A stretch of 64,000 bases of DNA, from positions 337,064 to 401,063 of the forward strand of contig DLHS01000005.1 in the NCBI GenBank assembly GCA_002483345.1, in the 5' to 3' direction. The stretch comes from Bacteroidetes bacterium UBA7662. Lineage in GTDB: Bacteria; Bacteroidota; Bacteroidia; UBA7662. Below are positions 31,612 through 40,721 of this stretch, piece after piece (the first letter of the stretch is position 1; every line of letters starts with the position of its first letter). A program made the translations under genes and the position numbers. The notes under the pieces were generated by a model. That model did not search any database and was not told the DNA's origin. It saw nothing but the letters and a program-made list of their open reading frames with translations.

Positions 31612-33237
31612 TCAGGCACCTATGAGGGCTTCCCGCTGCATTTTAACTGTTTCACTGCTGATATAATCGTCAAATTCCATCAGCTTGTCGAGATTACCTT
31701 TGGGAGTAAGTTCGATGATGCGGTTAGCCACTGTTTGTGCCAGGGTATGGTCGCTGGTGGTAAAGAGGATGCTGCCTTTGAAGTCGGTCATGCCGTTGTT
31801 GAGGGCGGTAATCGATTCAAGATCGAGGTGGTTGGTGGGTTCATCAAACAGCAGCACATTACCTTGCTGCAACATCAGGCGGCTGAACATGCAACGCATT
31901 TTTTCACCTCCTGAAAGTACGCTGCAGTTTTTGAGTACTTCTTCACCCGAAAACAACATCTTGCCCAGAAAACCACGGATAAACTGCTCATCTTTTTCAC
32001 CGGTGCTGTATTCGCGCAGCCAATCTACCAGATTCAGTTTTTTCCCGTCGAAATAACTGTGGTTATCTCCCGGGAGATAAGCGGCATTGATAGTGACACC
32101 CCACTTGAAGCTACCGCTGAAGTCTGTGTCCTCACCAGACAGTATTTTGTACAATGCGGTGCTGGCAAGACTATTTTTGGAGAGAATGGCAATTTTATCA
32201 CCTTTGTTCACCGTAAAACTGATGTTTGAGAACAGGGTTTCACTGCCTTGTTTTTTGCTGAGGTTGGTTACTTCCAGTATCTGATCACCAGCCTCACGAC
32301 TCATATTGTTGAACAGAATGGCCGGATATTTCCGGCTCGAAGGTTTGATATCGTCGAGGTTGATTTTATCGAGGGCCTTCTTACGGCTGGTGGCTTGTTT
32401 GGATTTAGAGGCGTTGGCGCTGAATCGACTGATAAAGTCCTGCAATTCCTTCACTTTATCTTCCAGCTTTTTGTTCTGATCGGAGCGCTGTTTGAGTGCC
32501 AGCTGGCTTGACTCATACCAGAATGTGTAGTTACCGGTATAAATATTCATTTTGCTGAAGTCTACATCCACCACATGGGTACAAACGGTATCGAGGAAGT
32601 GCCGGTCGTGTGATACCACGATGGCGGTGTTCTGGTAATCGGCCAGGAAGTTCTCCAGCCAGCTGATTGTTTCCAGATCGAGGTCGTTGGTGGGCTCATC
32701 GAGAAGCAGGATATCGGGATTGCCGAACAACGCCTGTGCGAGGAGTACACGGACTTTCTGCTTACCGTCGAGCTCTTTCACGAGTTTATAGTGGTGTTCT
32801 TCGCTGATGTTGAGGTTGCTGAGCAGGGTAGCGGCATTACTTTCGGCATCCCAGCCATCCATCTCCGCAAATTTACTTTCCAGTTCCCCGGCACGCAGTC
32901 CGTCAGCATCGCTGAAATCCGCTTTGGCGTAGATGGCGTCTTTCTCTTTCATCACGGTGTACAGGTCTTTGTGACCCATCAACACCGTTTCGATGACTGG
33001 AAATTCATCGAATTCATAGTGATTTTGTTTCAGCACCGCCATCCGTTCACCGGGGGTAATGCTCACCTGGCCACCGGTAGGGTCAATTTCGCCGGAGAGG
33101 ATTTTCAGGAAGGTAGATTTACCAGCTCCGTTGGCTCCGATTATGCCATAGCAGTTCCCATGGGTGAATTTGAGGTTAACGTCCTCAAACAAAACCCGTT
33201 TACCATACCGTAGTGAAATATTGGAAACTGAAATCAT
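31612..33237 (-). CDS. ABC-F family ATPase, YbiT-like
   Basis: A 541-residue soluble protein with two ABC domains and a charged linker (KSKQATSRKKALDKINLDDI). Walker A sites are GANGAGKST and a degenerate LSKNSLAST; the first signature is degenerate (ELDGKQKVRVLLAQAL) and the second is LSGGEKMRCMFSRLML; both Walker B motifs are followed by EPTN. The N-terminal features MGHKDLYTVMKEKDAIYAKADFSDADG and FAEMDGWDAE match the YbiT subfamily. ABC-F proteins act on ribosomes during translation, not transport. Whether it is a resistance protein is not indicated. Confidence 0.9.
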   Translation of the reverse strand: MISVSNISLRYGKRVLFEDVNLKFTHGNCYGIIGANGAGKSTFLKILSGEIDPTGGQVSITPGERMAVLKQNHYEFDEFPVIETVLMGHKDLYTVMKEKDAIYAKADFSDADGLRAGELESKFAEMDGWDAESNAATLLSNLNISEEHHYKLVKELDGKQKVRVLLAQALFGNPDILLLDEPTNDLDLETISWLENFLADYQNTAIVVSHDRHFLDTVCTHVVDVDFSKMNIYTGNYTFWYESSQLALKQRSDQNKKLEDKVKELQDFISRFSANASKSKQATSRKKALDKINLDDIKPSSRKYPAILFNNMSREAGDQILEVTNLSKKQGSETLFSNISFTVNKGDKIAILSKNSLASTALYKILSGEDTDFSGSFKWGVTINAAYLPGDNHSYFDGKKLNLVDWLREYSTGEKDEQFIRGFLGKMLFSGEEVLKNCSVLSGGEKMRCMFSRLMLQQGNVLLFDEPTNHLDLESITALNNGMTDFKGSILFTTSDHTLAQTVANRIIELTPKGNLDKLMEFDDYISSETVKMQREALIGA

Positions 33238-33374
33238 AACTGCGCGAAATTTGGTGCAAAGGTCGTGATTTCTGCGTTAAAAATGCGGGTTTGTTTGGCT
33301 TTTCAATACCAGTTTTTTAACACGGATTGTGCAGAGTTAAAAGAGTTTCCTTTAAACCTCGGCAAGGCATCGGC

Positions 33375-33743
33375 TCACTTCTTGAAAATGAAATAAACCG
33401 CCAGGATGAGAAAGAAAAAACCGATGAAGTGGTTGGTTTTGAATGTCTCGTTTTTAAATAATACGGTCGTGAAAATGGTAAATACAACCAGTGTGATCAC
33501 TTCTTGCATCACTTTGAGCTCTACCAGCGAAAACGGACCGCCGTTTTCCTTGTACCCGATACGGTTGGCTGGTACCTGAAAAAAGTACTCAAACAAGGCA
33601 ACTCCCCAGCTGATCAGAATGATGGCAAATAATCCCAGGTTCTGAAATCCTTTCATCTCCCCGAATTTCAGATGACCATACCAGGCAAACGTCATGAAGA
33701 TGTTCGACAATATGAGCAAACCGATGGTGTAAAATGCCTTCAT
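33375..33743 (-). CDS. DUF486/DMT-like small membrane protein
   Basis: A 122-residue membrane protein with four predicted helices (IGLLILSNIFMTFAWYGHLKF, LGLFAIILISWGVALFEYFFQVPANRIGY, LKVMQEVITLVVFTIFTTVLF, IGFFFLILAVYFIF). The pattern FMTFAWYGHLK and EYFFQVPANRIG is that of DUF486, a half-size relative of drug/metabolite transporters. Function is unknown. Remarkably a heptad-phased repeat array begins 3 bases upstream of its ATG. Confidence 0.88.
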   Translation of the reverse strand: MKAFYTIGLLILSNIFMTFAWYGHLKFGEMKGFQNLGLFAIILISWGVALFEYFFQVPANRIGYKENGGPFSLVELKVMQEVITLVVFTIFTTVLFKNETFKTNHFIGFFFLILAVYFIFKK

Positions 33744-33746
33744 TTA

Positions 33747-33929
33747 ATTCCAGATTTCAAATTCCAGGTTCCAAATTAAGGGAAATTCCAGATTTCAGGT
33801 TTTAATGTCCAGGTTGTTTTCCCGGATGGCTGGCTTCCGCGTCTCTCAAACACCGGAACAGGGAACAAATCCGGGCCTTAGAAAATCCGGATACAACACC
33901 CTGAAAATCCGGAGCCAGGAATTTGAAAC
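33747..33929. repeat. Heptad-phased repeat arrays between DUF486 and rRNA methyltransferase genes
   Basis: 33747-33774: ATTCCAG ATTTCAA ATTCCAG GTTCCAA. 33785-33819: ATTCCAG ATTTCAG GTTTTAA TGTCCAG GTTGTTT. 33906-33929 in reverse: GTTTCAA ATTCCTG GCTCCGG ATT. The arrays occupy essentially the whole 188-base gap and abut the ATG of one gene and the stop of the other. Confidence 0.8.
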
Positions 33930-33931
33930 CT

Positions 33932-35107
33932 CTAAGCGATGTAGAGAAGTAACCCCTTCAGATATTCCCCCTCCGGGTGGTAGATATTGATCGGGTGATC
34001 GTCGGCCTGGGAGAGGAAACGCAGGATGCGGACTTCACGACCGGCATCTACCGCGGCCCCAAAAACGATTTTACGGAATAAATCGGGCGTGATGTTTTGC
34101 GAGCAACTGTAAGTGAACAGGAAACCACCCGGCTTCAGATTCTTCATGGCGAGCAGGTTGAGGTCTTTGTAACCCCTGGCTGCATTCGGTACCGATTTCG
34201 CGTTTTTGGCGAAGGCCGGAGGGTCGAGTACAATCACATCGTATTTCGTTTCGCAATGGCGGAGGTAATCGAAACAATCTTCGGCGATGGCCTGGTGGTT
34301 CGCGTCCGGGAAATTGAGTTTTACCATGGCGTCGGCCCTGGCAATGGCATCTTTGGAGATGTCGACCGAATGCACTTCGGCGGCTCCTCCTGCCAGGGCA
34401 TACAGGCTGAAACCACCGGTATAGCTGAAGGCATTGAGCACCGTTTTCCCTGCCACATATTCTTTGGTAAGGGAGCGGTTATCCCTTTGATCGATGAAAA
34501 AGCCCGTTTTCTGGCCACTTTCCACATCCACAATAAAACTAATACCATTTTCAAGAACCGTTACCGGCATGGCCACCGGGTCGCCGCGCCAGCCTTTGGG
34601 CAGACTGACCGCTTCGAGGAAACCGGAATTTTCTTTTTGTTTGAGGTAGATGTTTTTAAAACCGAGGCGATGCATTGATTTTTCGATGGCCGGGAAAATG
34701 TGCTCAGTACCTTTGATCAGCACCTGCATCACAACCACCTCACCGTATACATCTGCGATAACGCCGGGCAAAAAATCGCCTTCGGCATGCAGCAGACGGA
34801 AACAGTTGGTTTGTAACGGATCCAGAAAAGATTGACGCAGTCGCAGTGCGCCTTCGATTTTAGCATGCCAGTAAGCATCGTCAAACGAATCCGCAGGCTT
34901 TTTGGTGAACTCAAAAATGCGGCAGCATATCTGGCTTTTGGGCGAAAAAAAACCATAGCCGAGTAGCTGGTCGTTGTTGTCGGTTACGGCGACTATTTCT
35001 CCGTTCTGCGATTCAGGCCAGGTTTTTACAGCACCTGAAAACACCCAGGGGTGACGGTTGAGGATGGAGCGGTCGCGCCCGCTTTTGAGAACAAGTTTGG
35101 CAAACAT
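33932..35107 (-). CDS. Class I SAM-dependent rRNA methyltransferase (RlmI/RlmK-like)
   Basis: A 391-residue protein with an N-terminal PUA-like domain (FAKLVLKSGRDRSILNRHPWVFSGAV), a middle EEHEE-type domain and a C-terminal methyltransferase (VLNAFSYTGGFSLYALAGGAAEVHSVDIS is motif I; VIVLDPPAFAKN is the catalytic NPPY-like motif; FLFTYSCSQNI). This is the COG1092 family that methylates 23S rRNA cytosines at C5. The ATG at 35107 is preferred to an upstream ATG (35134). It lies in an operon with the UbiA-like and AddB-like genes. Confidence 0.9.
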   Translation of the reverse strand: MFAKLVLKSGRDRSILNRHPWVFSGAVKTWPESQNGEIVAVTDNNDQLLGYGFFSPKSQICCRIFEFTKKPADSFDDAYWHAKIEGALRLRQSFLDPLQTNCFRLLHAEGDFLPGVIADVYGEVVVMQVLIKGTEHIFPAIEKSMHRLGFKNIYLKQKENSGFLEAVSLPKGWRGDPVAMPVTVLENGISFIVDVESGQKTGFFIDQRDNRSLTKEYVAGKTVLNAFSYTGGFSLYALAGGAAEVHSVDISKDAIARADAMVKLNFPDANHQAIAEDCFDYLRHCETKYDVIVLDPPAFAKNAKSVPNAARGYKDLNLLAMKNLKPGGFLFTYSCSQNITPDLFRKIVFGAAVDAGREVRILRFLSQADDHPINIYHPEGEYLKGLLLYIA

Positions 35108-35123
35108 GGGGCAAAAGTACGGC

Positions 35124-35963
35124 TTAAGCAGCAAAGGCCACAGCCATCAGCACTGCCTGCAAAACAATGGCTCCGTCGATACCGGCAGAATAGGCCAGGT
35201 CATGGCTGCTGCGGATAGCGAAACGCATGCTGACACCAGCATACAGAAGACTACAGAAAAGCAATAAATGAGCTGTCAACCCCATAAAGGGGTATAGCAA
35301 CAACGGTTGTATCAGCAGGAGTATATAAGCAGCCCACTCAGTGGGTTTTCTGCCGATCAGAACCGGCAGGGTTTGCATACCGTGGCTACGGTCAATGGGC
35401 TCATCGCGTAAATCAAAGGGAAGGCACAACGCCAGAATGAAAAAAAACCGCCCGATAAACTCGGCGAAAAAACGGCTGTCGAAGGCGTAACCATTGGCTA
35501 CCACCGGAAGACCCACACAAACAGCTGCCCATACGTATGCTACAAAAACAGGCTTGGTGAATCCGATTTTACGGAGTACAAATCTTTCGCCGTTTCTAAG
35601 CCGCCATAAAGGAACAGAATATCCTACCGAAATCAATCCCAGATGCAGTAACCAGGTAATTACCGGCATCGAAAGCCAGAAACTCATTACCACCCATGCA
35701 ATGCCCGGAAGTATGGTGAAGATGGCCAGCTGCCTGCGATGCTCATGCAGCCACTGGTGCCGTTTTTGGTAGCTGTCGGCAAATGACAGGCGTTCCACAT
35801 ACCGGTCAAAATTATAGCAGAACAAGGTGGCCAGAAAGATAAACGTCAGTAATAGGGGAGAGACCTCCAGACCCATCACCCAGGCCGTTTGCCAGGCACC
35901 TGCAGCGGCGCCCGTTGCTATCCAGATATTACCGTAGAATACGGTATGTAGCACATTTTTCAT
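35124..35963 (-). CDS. UbiA-like polytopic membrane protein
   Basis: A 279-residue protein with about eight transmembrane helices. The segment CYNFDRYVERLSFAD resembles the first Asp-rich motif and LPFDLRDEPIDRSHGMQTLPVLIG the second DxxD motif with TLPV of UbiA prenyltransferases. The family transfers prenyl groups to aromatic or other acceptors in membranes; the acceptor here is unknown. It overlaps the AddB-like gene by 4 bases and precedes the rRNA methyltransferase by 16 bases. Confidence is moderate as the first motif is atypical. Confidence 0.65.
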   Translation of the reverse strand: MKNVLHTVFYGNIWIATGAAAGAWQTAWVMGLEVSPLLLTFIFLATLFCYNFDRYVERLSFADSYQKRHQWLHEHRRQLAIFTILPGIAWVVMSFWLSMPVITWLLHLGLISVGYSVPLWRLRNGERFVLRKIGFTKPVFVAYVWAAVCVGLPVVANGYAFDSRFFAEFIGRFFFILALCLPFDLRDEPIDRSHGMQTLPVLIGRKPTEWAAYILLLIQPLLLYPFMGLTAHLLLFCSLLYAGVSMRFAIRSSHDLAYSAGIDGAIVLQAVLMAVAFAA

Positions 35964-38722
35964 CGCATACAGATCTGGCGGAAGTTACATTTTTCACAAA
36001 TACTTTGGTCTTCAGTTTGCGTAAAAGTGCTTTCCGGATCGAGCAGACGACGAAGTAAAACTGTCAGAAAAGTCTCGTATTGTGCCAGTATTTCCTGGTT
36101 TATCAAATCTGTCCTGTCAACTTTAACAAGAACCAACCCCTTGGTCATGAGGCGGAAAGACCAGATGCCCGATTGCAAAACTGTTGTTTCCGGGTTTTTT
36201 TGATGGTATAGCCAGGCATAACTGAGCAATTGCATGGCTTTTATTTTTTTCGGATCCCATAACTCCGTAGCAACATCGCTCAGTTCAATTTCCGCATTCG
36301 TAAAGTTGCCGGTTTTGTAGTCGGTTATCCGCAGCAAACCGTTGACCTGGTCTATGCGATCGGCTGTTCCTTTGAGCACCACCTCCTGCCCGTCAATGTT
36401 TAGGGAGTGCATCAGTTTTTCTTCACTGGCAAGTACTGTGAGTTCCTGCCCGCCTGCTGTTTGCAGTACTGATTCCTGTGCCAGAAAACGCTCCAGATAA
36501 TCGCGGCAAACCTCTCTGATCAACAGGTTAAGGCCTTCATCCGTCGGTGCGTGGTGCATCGTTTCTTCCAGTGCCTGATGGAAAGCCGCCGGCATCCTGG
36601 TTTTCATTTCCTGTAACTGTGCTGCCCGCAGTGGTTTGTTCAGATGCGGTTCATACAGTAACTCCAACGTACGGTGCAGTACAGTGCCTATACTCCTGTG
36701 GTCGAGGTGTTCGGCTAGTGTGTCTTCTTCCTGTAAGCCTTCTAATTGGGCAAAGTAAAACTGAAGACTGCAGTTAATATAGTTGCTGATGGCAGTAGGA
36801 GATAAGCCCCTGATCAGTCTGTCTTTAATTTTAGATCTTAAAGCCGCATCCTGGGAGATTTTTATCGGAAAGGCCTGTAAAGTTTCAGCCTGAAGGATTG
36901 GTGAAATACTGCGCTCAACCAGTTGGATGTCTCTATTTCCGGTCAGCTCAAAGCGCAGTTGCTGCAAATACCGGCTGGGTTCTCCGCCGCCAAAATCGTC
37001 CTGAACACCGTTGTAGGTAAGCACTACTTCTTTCGACCGTTGCAGGAGCCGGTAAAAGTGATAGGCGAAAACAGCTTCTTTTTCTCTCGGACCAGGTAGT
37101 CCGAAATTATAACGCAGGGTTGCTGTAATAAAACTATGTTGACTGGCTTTGCCTGGCAATTTCCCCTCATTGACACCTACAATCAGCACCCGGTCAAAAT
37201 CAAGGGTACGTGTTTCCAGCAAACCCATCAGTTGTAAACCTTCCAGCGGCTCCCCTAAAAAATCAAGGGTTTCTGTCTCCGTAAATTGCTGCCAGAGTTG
37301 CAGCAGCAGCGACCAGTCGGGTAAAGAGGCTTCTTCTTCCAGTAGTACCTCAAAACGTCGCAGCAAGGTAATGAGCTGCAGACATAATTGCTGTTGCAAA
37401 AAGTCAATGTGTTTGCCATCGGCCAGCTCTTCTAACAGCGGGATAACCAGGGCAGGAAATTGTCCCGGGCTCGTGTCTGGAGTTTTCAGCAGCCTGTCAA
37501 GGGCCGGTAAAATCTGCATGGCTTCCGCCAGCAAGGTGTAAGGGATACGTACGCGGCGGCTTTCAATCAGTTCACGACTCAGCCTGCTGAAAACTGATTT
37601 TCTCAGAAGCGGCAATTGTAACAGGGGCAACACATCCCGATAGCCATAAACGGGGCCATCTGCCTGAATTTTCCGGTTGTTCATCAGCCGCATGAGCAGA
37701 TTCACCAGTTGATAAGCCTGTCCCAAACGGGATGGGTAGCCCATGGTAACATTCAGCTTGCCGAGCTTTTCGGGCAGACTGCTGAGCATGGGCACCAGCA
37801 GGCTTTCATCAGCCAGCACCAATACCGTCCGATGCAGGTAGGGGTCGTCTTTTTGCCACCTGGCCAGCTGCCCGGAAGCAGCTTTCACCTGTGCAAGTTG
37901 ACCTGCAGCCTGTACAAGGTGGATTTTTTTGGGTTCACGGAAGTGATCTCCCGGTTGATAACCCTGCATCAGGTCGTTGTCGTCAAGCAGCCGTCGTAAA
38001 AACAGTCCGGCTTCGTGTTGTTCGTTGTCGAGATAATAGCGGTCGCCATCCCAGCGGAAGCTGGCTTTCCGGTCGGCGGCAAGTTGTTTAAAGAGGGTAA
38101 TTTCTGCGGAGTTCAAGGCATTAAAGCCACAGAACCAGCAATATTCCCAGGGAATTGCTGTGCCGTCTTTCGCCCATTTTTCGGCAAGCATGCGTGCAGC
38201 CAGAGCCGGGTACGCCTTGCCGTCTTTCAGGAGTTTTTCGCGTAGCCTGTGGTAAAGATTGCCCAGTTCACGGTAGAAATCGAGGTAATTTTGTTCATAT
38301 TCGCTCAAAGTCCCTCGGTCGGGTTGCCATAACTCGATGGCTTTCTCCTGATTCAGAAAGCCGAACACCGCATCCGGGTCGAGGAGGTAGTTGTCTGTCT
38401 CTGCAAAATCACGCAAGAGACTGTTTCCCCAGGTGGAGAAACCGGCAAAACCTTCATCCCTTTCCGGTAAGAGTTTTCTGTATTCCTGATACAAGGCAAA
38501 AAGCAAACGGACCGGGTCGGCCGGGCATAAGTTGCTCATCCGGAATACAAAATCGTTCAGCGTCAGCAATTGGGGGGCAAAGGCAGGGCCGGGTAAAACA
38601 TCCTGCAAAGCCTGCCTGAAAAAAACCGCTGCCCGCTGACTGGGGAAAACCACCACCACGCGGTGCATCTCGGTGCCGTGTTTCTCATACAAGGCACGGG
38701 CGGTCTCATGCAGAAAGCTCAT
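35960..38722 (-). CDS. PD-(D/E)XK nuclease family protein, AddB-like
   Basis: A 920-residue protein. The N-terminus resembles an inactive UvrD-like helicase (VVVFPSQRAAVFFRQAL); the middle has LDFDRVLIVGVNEGKLPGK and LLQRSKEVVLTYN. The C-terminal nuclease has LRITDYKTGNF (the D-x-K active site). A Cys from YINCSLQFYFAQ and the cluster CEKCNFRQIC suggest the AddB-type 4Fe-4S. AddB works with AddA in double-strand-break repair and recombination; no addA gene is in the window. The start at 38722 (MSFLHETARALYEKHG) is preferred to an upstream TTG. A heptad array begins 5 bases upstream. Confidence 0.85.
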   Translation of the reverse strand: MSFLHETARALYEKHGTEMHRVVVVFPSQRAAVFFRQALQDVLPGPAFAPQLLTLNDFVFRMSNLCPADPVRLLFALYQEYRKLLPERDEGFAGFSTWGNSLLRDFAETDNYLLDPDAVFGFLNQEKAIELWQPDRGTLSEYEQNYLDFYRELGNLYHRLREKLLKDGKAYPALAARMLAEKWAKDGTAIPWEYCWFCGFNALNSAEITLFKQLAADRKASFRWDGDRYYLDNEQHEAGLFLRRLLDDNDLMQGYQPGDHFREPKKIHLVQAAGQLAQVKAASGQLARWQKDDPYLHRTVLVLADESLLVPMLSSLPEKLGKLNVTMGYPSRLGQAYQLVNLLMRLMNNRKIQADGPVYGYRDVLPLLQLPLLRKSVFSRLSRELIESRRVRIPYTLLAEAMQILPALDRLLKTPDTSPGQFPALVIPLLEELADGKHIDFLQQQLCLQLITLLRRFEVLLEEEASLPDWSLLLQLWQQFTETETLDFLGEPLEGLQLMGLLETRTLDFDRVLIVGVNEGKLPGKASQHSFITATLRYNFGLPGPREKEAVFAYHFYRLLQRSKEVVLTYNGVQDDFGGGEPSRYLQQLRFELTGNRDIQLVERSISPILQAETLQAFPIKISQDAALRSKIKDRLIRGLSPTAISNYINCSLQFYFAQLEGLQEEDTLAEHLDHRSIGTVLHRTLELLYEPHLNKPLRAAQLQEMKTRMPAAFHQALEETMHHAPTDEGLNLLIREVCRDYLERFLAQESVLQTAGGQELTVLASEEKLMHSLNIDGQEVVLKGTADRIDQVNGLLRITDYKTGNFTNAEIELSDVATELWDPKKIKAMQLLSYAWLYHQKNPETTVLQSGIWSFRLMTKGLVLVKVDRTDLINQEILAQYETFLTVLLRRLLDPESTFTQTEDQSICEKCNFRQICMR

Positions 38723-38727
38723 AGGTG

Positions 38728-38965
38728 GTTCCAAATTTCAGATTCCAAGTTCCAAATTGCGGATTTATCTTTAGAACATACCTGGGTGGATGGTTCCAAA
38801 TTTCAGGTTCCAAGTTAGGTTGCTTTTGAGGATTAGTTCCAAATGATAATATACAATATGATATACAGGATGAAACAGCCAGCCGGGGACCCGAAACGCA
38901 TGATCTCTGACTCACCCTGTAAAGCATCTCATACAAGCGGGAATCTGAAACCCGGAATCTGGAAT
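38728..38965. repeat. Heptad-phased arrays upstream of the AddB-like gene
   Basis: 38728-38758: GTTCCAA ATTTCAG ATTCCAA GTTCCAA ATT. 38793-38816: GTTCCAA ATTTCAG GTTCCAA GTT. A further GTTCCAA near 38837. 38941-38965 in reverse: ATTCCAG ATTCCGG GTTTCAG ATTC. The arrays lie between the divergent AddB-like and beta-propeller genes; the reverse copy is inside the in-frame region upstream of the propeller gene's likely start. Confidence 0.8.
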
Positions 38966-38983
38966 TTTCCCCGCGCCCTGTCA

Positions 38984-40519
38984 GTGCTATGGGGCACTTT
39001 TTTAGGGTTTATTTTACTGTGGGGAGCAGCTTCCGCGCAAAAGCCAGACAGCCTGTATGTGGGTGTTAACACTTCCATACGGGCCTTGCAGGTAGTAAAC
39101 GACAGCGTATTGTGGTTTGGAGGCAGCAAAGGCTGGATCGGACGTAGCACCAACGCGGGAAGAAGCTGGCAACGCTGGCAACCGGGAGGCGATAAGCTTG
39201 ATTTCAGGACATTGTATGCCCACAGTGATGAGGTGGCCATTGCTGCCAATGCCGGAAGTCCTGCCAACATCCTGTATACCCATGACGGGGGTAAAACCTG
39301 GGCACGTATTTACCACAATGCTGATAGTAACATATTTCTGGATGGGGTAGATTTCTGGGATAAGCAGCATGGCATTCTTTTCGGTGATCCCATGGACGGG
39401 AAGCTGTTTTTGCTCCGTACCAGCGATGGTGGAAAAAGCTGGACAGCATTGCCGCCGGAAAGCAGACCGTTGTTTGCACCGGGAGAAGCAGCCTTTGCCG
39501 CAAGCGGTACAAGTATACGCTGTGTGGGCGACAGCACCGTAGTAGTCGTCAGCGGTGGTTCAACAGCCCGTTTGTGGTATTCACACAACCGGGGGAACAG
39601 CTGGCAGTTTATTCCAACCAACAAACACAACCGTGCGATTGCAGGACAACATTTACTGTACCCCGAAAATGTAAGGCTCAAAGCAGATTATATCCTTCAG
39701 GGAGAACCCAGCCAGGGGGCTTTTTCGGTAGCGCTGACACCCGACAGCCAATATGTAGTAGTAGGGGGAGATTACCGCCGGGAATCTGCTACCGTATCCC
39801 ATATTGCGACACTCACCTATAATATGTGGTGGAAACCCCGGACACCTACCCGTGGGTACCGGGAATGTGTTCAGGCATTAAGTTCCATGCTTTTGGTAGC
39901 CACCGGTCCCACCGGCAGCGATATCAGCCACAATGGCGGATTGGATTGGTTGCCACTCCATAACCTGACAGGTATGCACGTAGTCAGACAATCGCCTCAT
40001 TCAAATCGTTTGTTTATGGCAGGCGCGGGTGGCGTCATGTACCGTTATGATTCACTGCCAGTGCAGGCGGTAAAAGGCTGGTCGCCCGCGACTGCTCTGG
40101 GAAAATCGATCCATGCGGGTAAAACGGACAGACTCGAACGTAAACTGAAACGTTTGGTTCGCCAATACGGTAAAGGGCAGAAATCGGAAGGGGGTTATTA
40201 TGTCTATCACCAAAGCCTGGCCAGACTGGCTGCTGAAATACAACAAATAGAGGGATTAGAGGGTTTGACACTGGACAGCTGTGGCATACGTTTGGCTATT
40301 TATCCCGCTCATGGGAAAATGATGTTTTTACTCTCTAATAAGCAGGGTTTACGTGAATATTGCCTTCTCTTCAGAGAAGGGGGTATCCGGCGCGGAGGGT
40401 TTATCCGGCACAAACTCGGGTTAAGCATGCAAAAAAACCGGCTTACAAATCCGAAGCTGACGGCTTGCCCGGATGCTATACGCCGGCAACATATTTCATG
40501 TGAATTTGAACGGCCATAG
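38984..40519 (+). CDS. Exported YCF48/BNR-type beta-propeller protein
   Basis: A protein of about 511 residues. From the GTG at 38984 a signal peptide follows directly (VLWGTFLGFILLWGAASAQ). Earlier in-frame starts at 38843, 38870 and 38900 would translate through a heptad repeat (residues SGNLKPGIWNF) and are less likely. BNR/sialidase-like blades are evident: GWIGRSTNAGRSWQRW, ILYTHDGGKTWARIY, LLRTSDGGKSWTAL, LWYSHNRGNSWQFI, SDISHNGGLDWLPL. They resemble HCF136/YCF48 seven-bladed propellers. The last ~150 residues are not recognised. Function is unknown; it may bind glycans or proteins. Confidence 0.75.
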   Translation: MLWGTFLGFILLWGAASAQKPDSLYVGVNTSIRALQVVNDSVLWFGGSKGWIGRSTNAGRSWQRWQPGGDKLDFRTLYAHSDEVAIAANAGSPANILYTHDGGKTWARIYHNADSNIFLDGVDFWDKQHGILFGDPMDGKLFLLRTSDGGKSWTALPPESRPLFAPGEAAFAASGTSIRCVGDSTVVVVSGGSTARLWYSHNRGNSWQFIPTNKHNRAIAGQHLLYPENVRLKADYILQGEPSQGAFSVALTPDSQYVVVGGDYRRESATVSHIATLTYNMWWKPRTPTRGYRECVQALSSMLLVATGPTGSDISHNGGLDWLPLHNLTGMHVVRQSPHSNRLFMAGAGGVMYRYDSLPVQAVKGWSPATALGKSIHAGKTDRLERKLKRLVRQYGKGQKSEGGYYVYHQSLARLAAEIQQIEGLEGLTLDSCGIRLAIYPAHGKMMFLLSNKQGLREYCLLFREGGIRRGGFIRHKLGLSMQKNRLTNPKLTACPDAIRRQHISCEFERP

Positions 40520-40558
40520 GAGTGCATGAAAGTGTTTTCCTGCCATATTCCCTTCCCT

Positions 40559-40634
40559 GTTTCCCGTTTCCCGTTTATTCGTTTAAACGGTAAAACGGCC
40601 AAACGGTAAAACGTTTAAAGGAAACGTTTAAACG
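40559..40634. repeat. GTTTCCC / GGTAAAAC simple repeats with CGTTTAAACG palindromes
   Basis: GTTTCCC units (40559-40572), then GGTAAAAC units at about 40589 and 40607, and the palindrome CGTTTAAACG at 40580-40589 and 40625-40634. It lies 40 bases after the stop of the propeller gene in the 202-base gap before DUF58. The GGTAAAAC unit recurs in tandem at 63922-63969. Confidence 0.75.
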
Positions 40635-40721
40635 GATACCCCTTTAGCCAGTGCTTCCCGATGAGTTGTTTAATCCCGCCAACGTTTCACAAAATCCCCT
40701 TCTCCTGTCTATCTTAGCAAG

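Noticed and set aside
38843..38983. Longer beta-propeller protein from ATG 38843
   Set aside because: The added 47 residues are encoded by repeat DNA and precede a complete signal peptide, so an internal start is more likely, though not proven.
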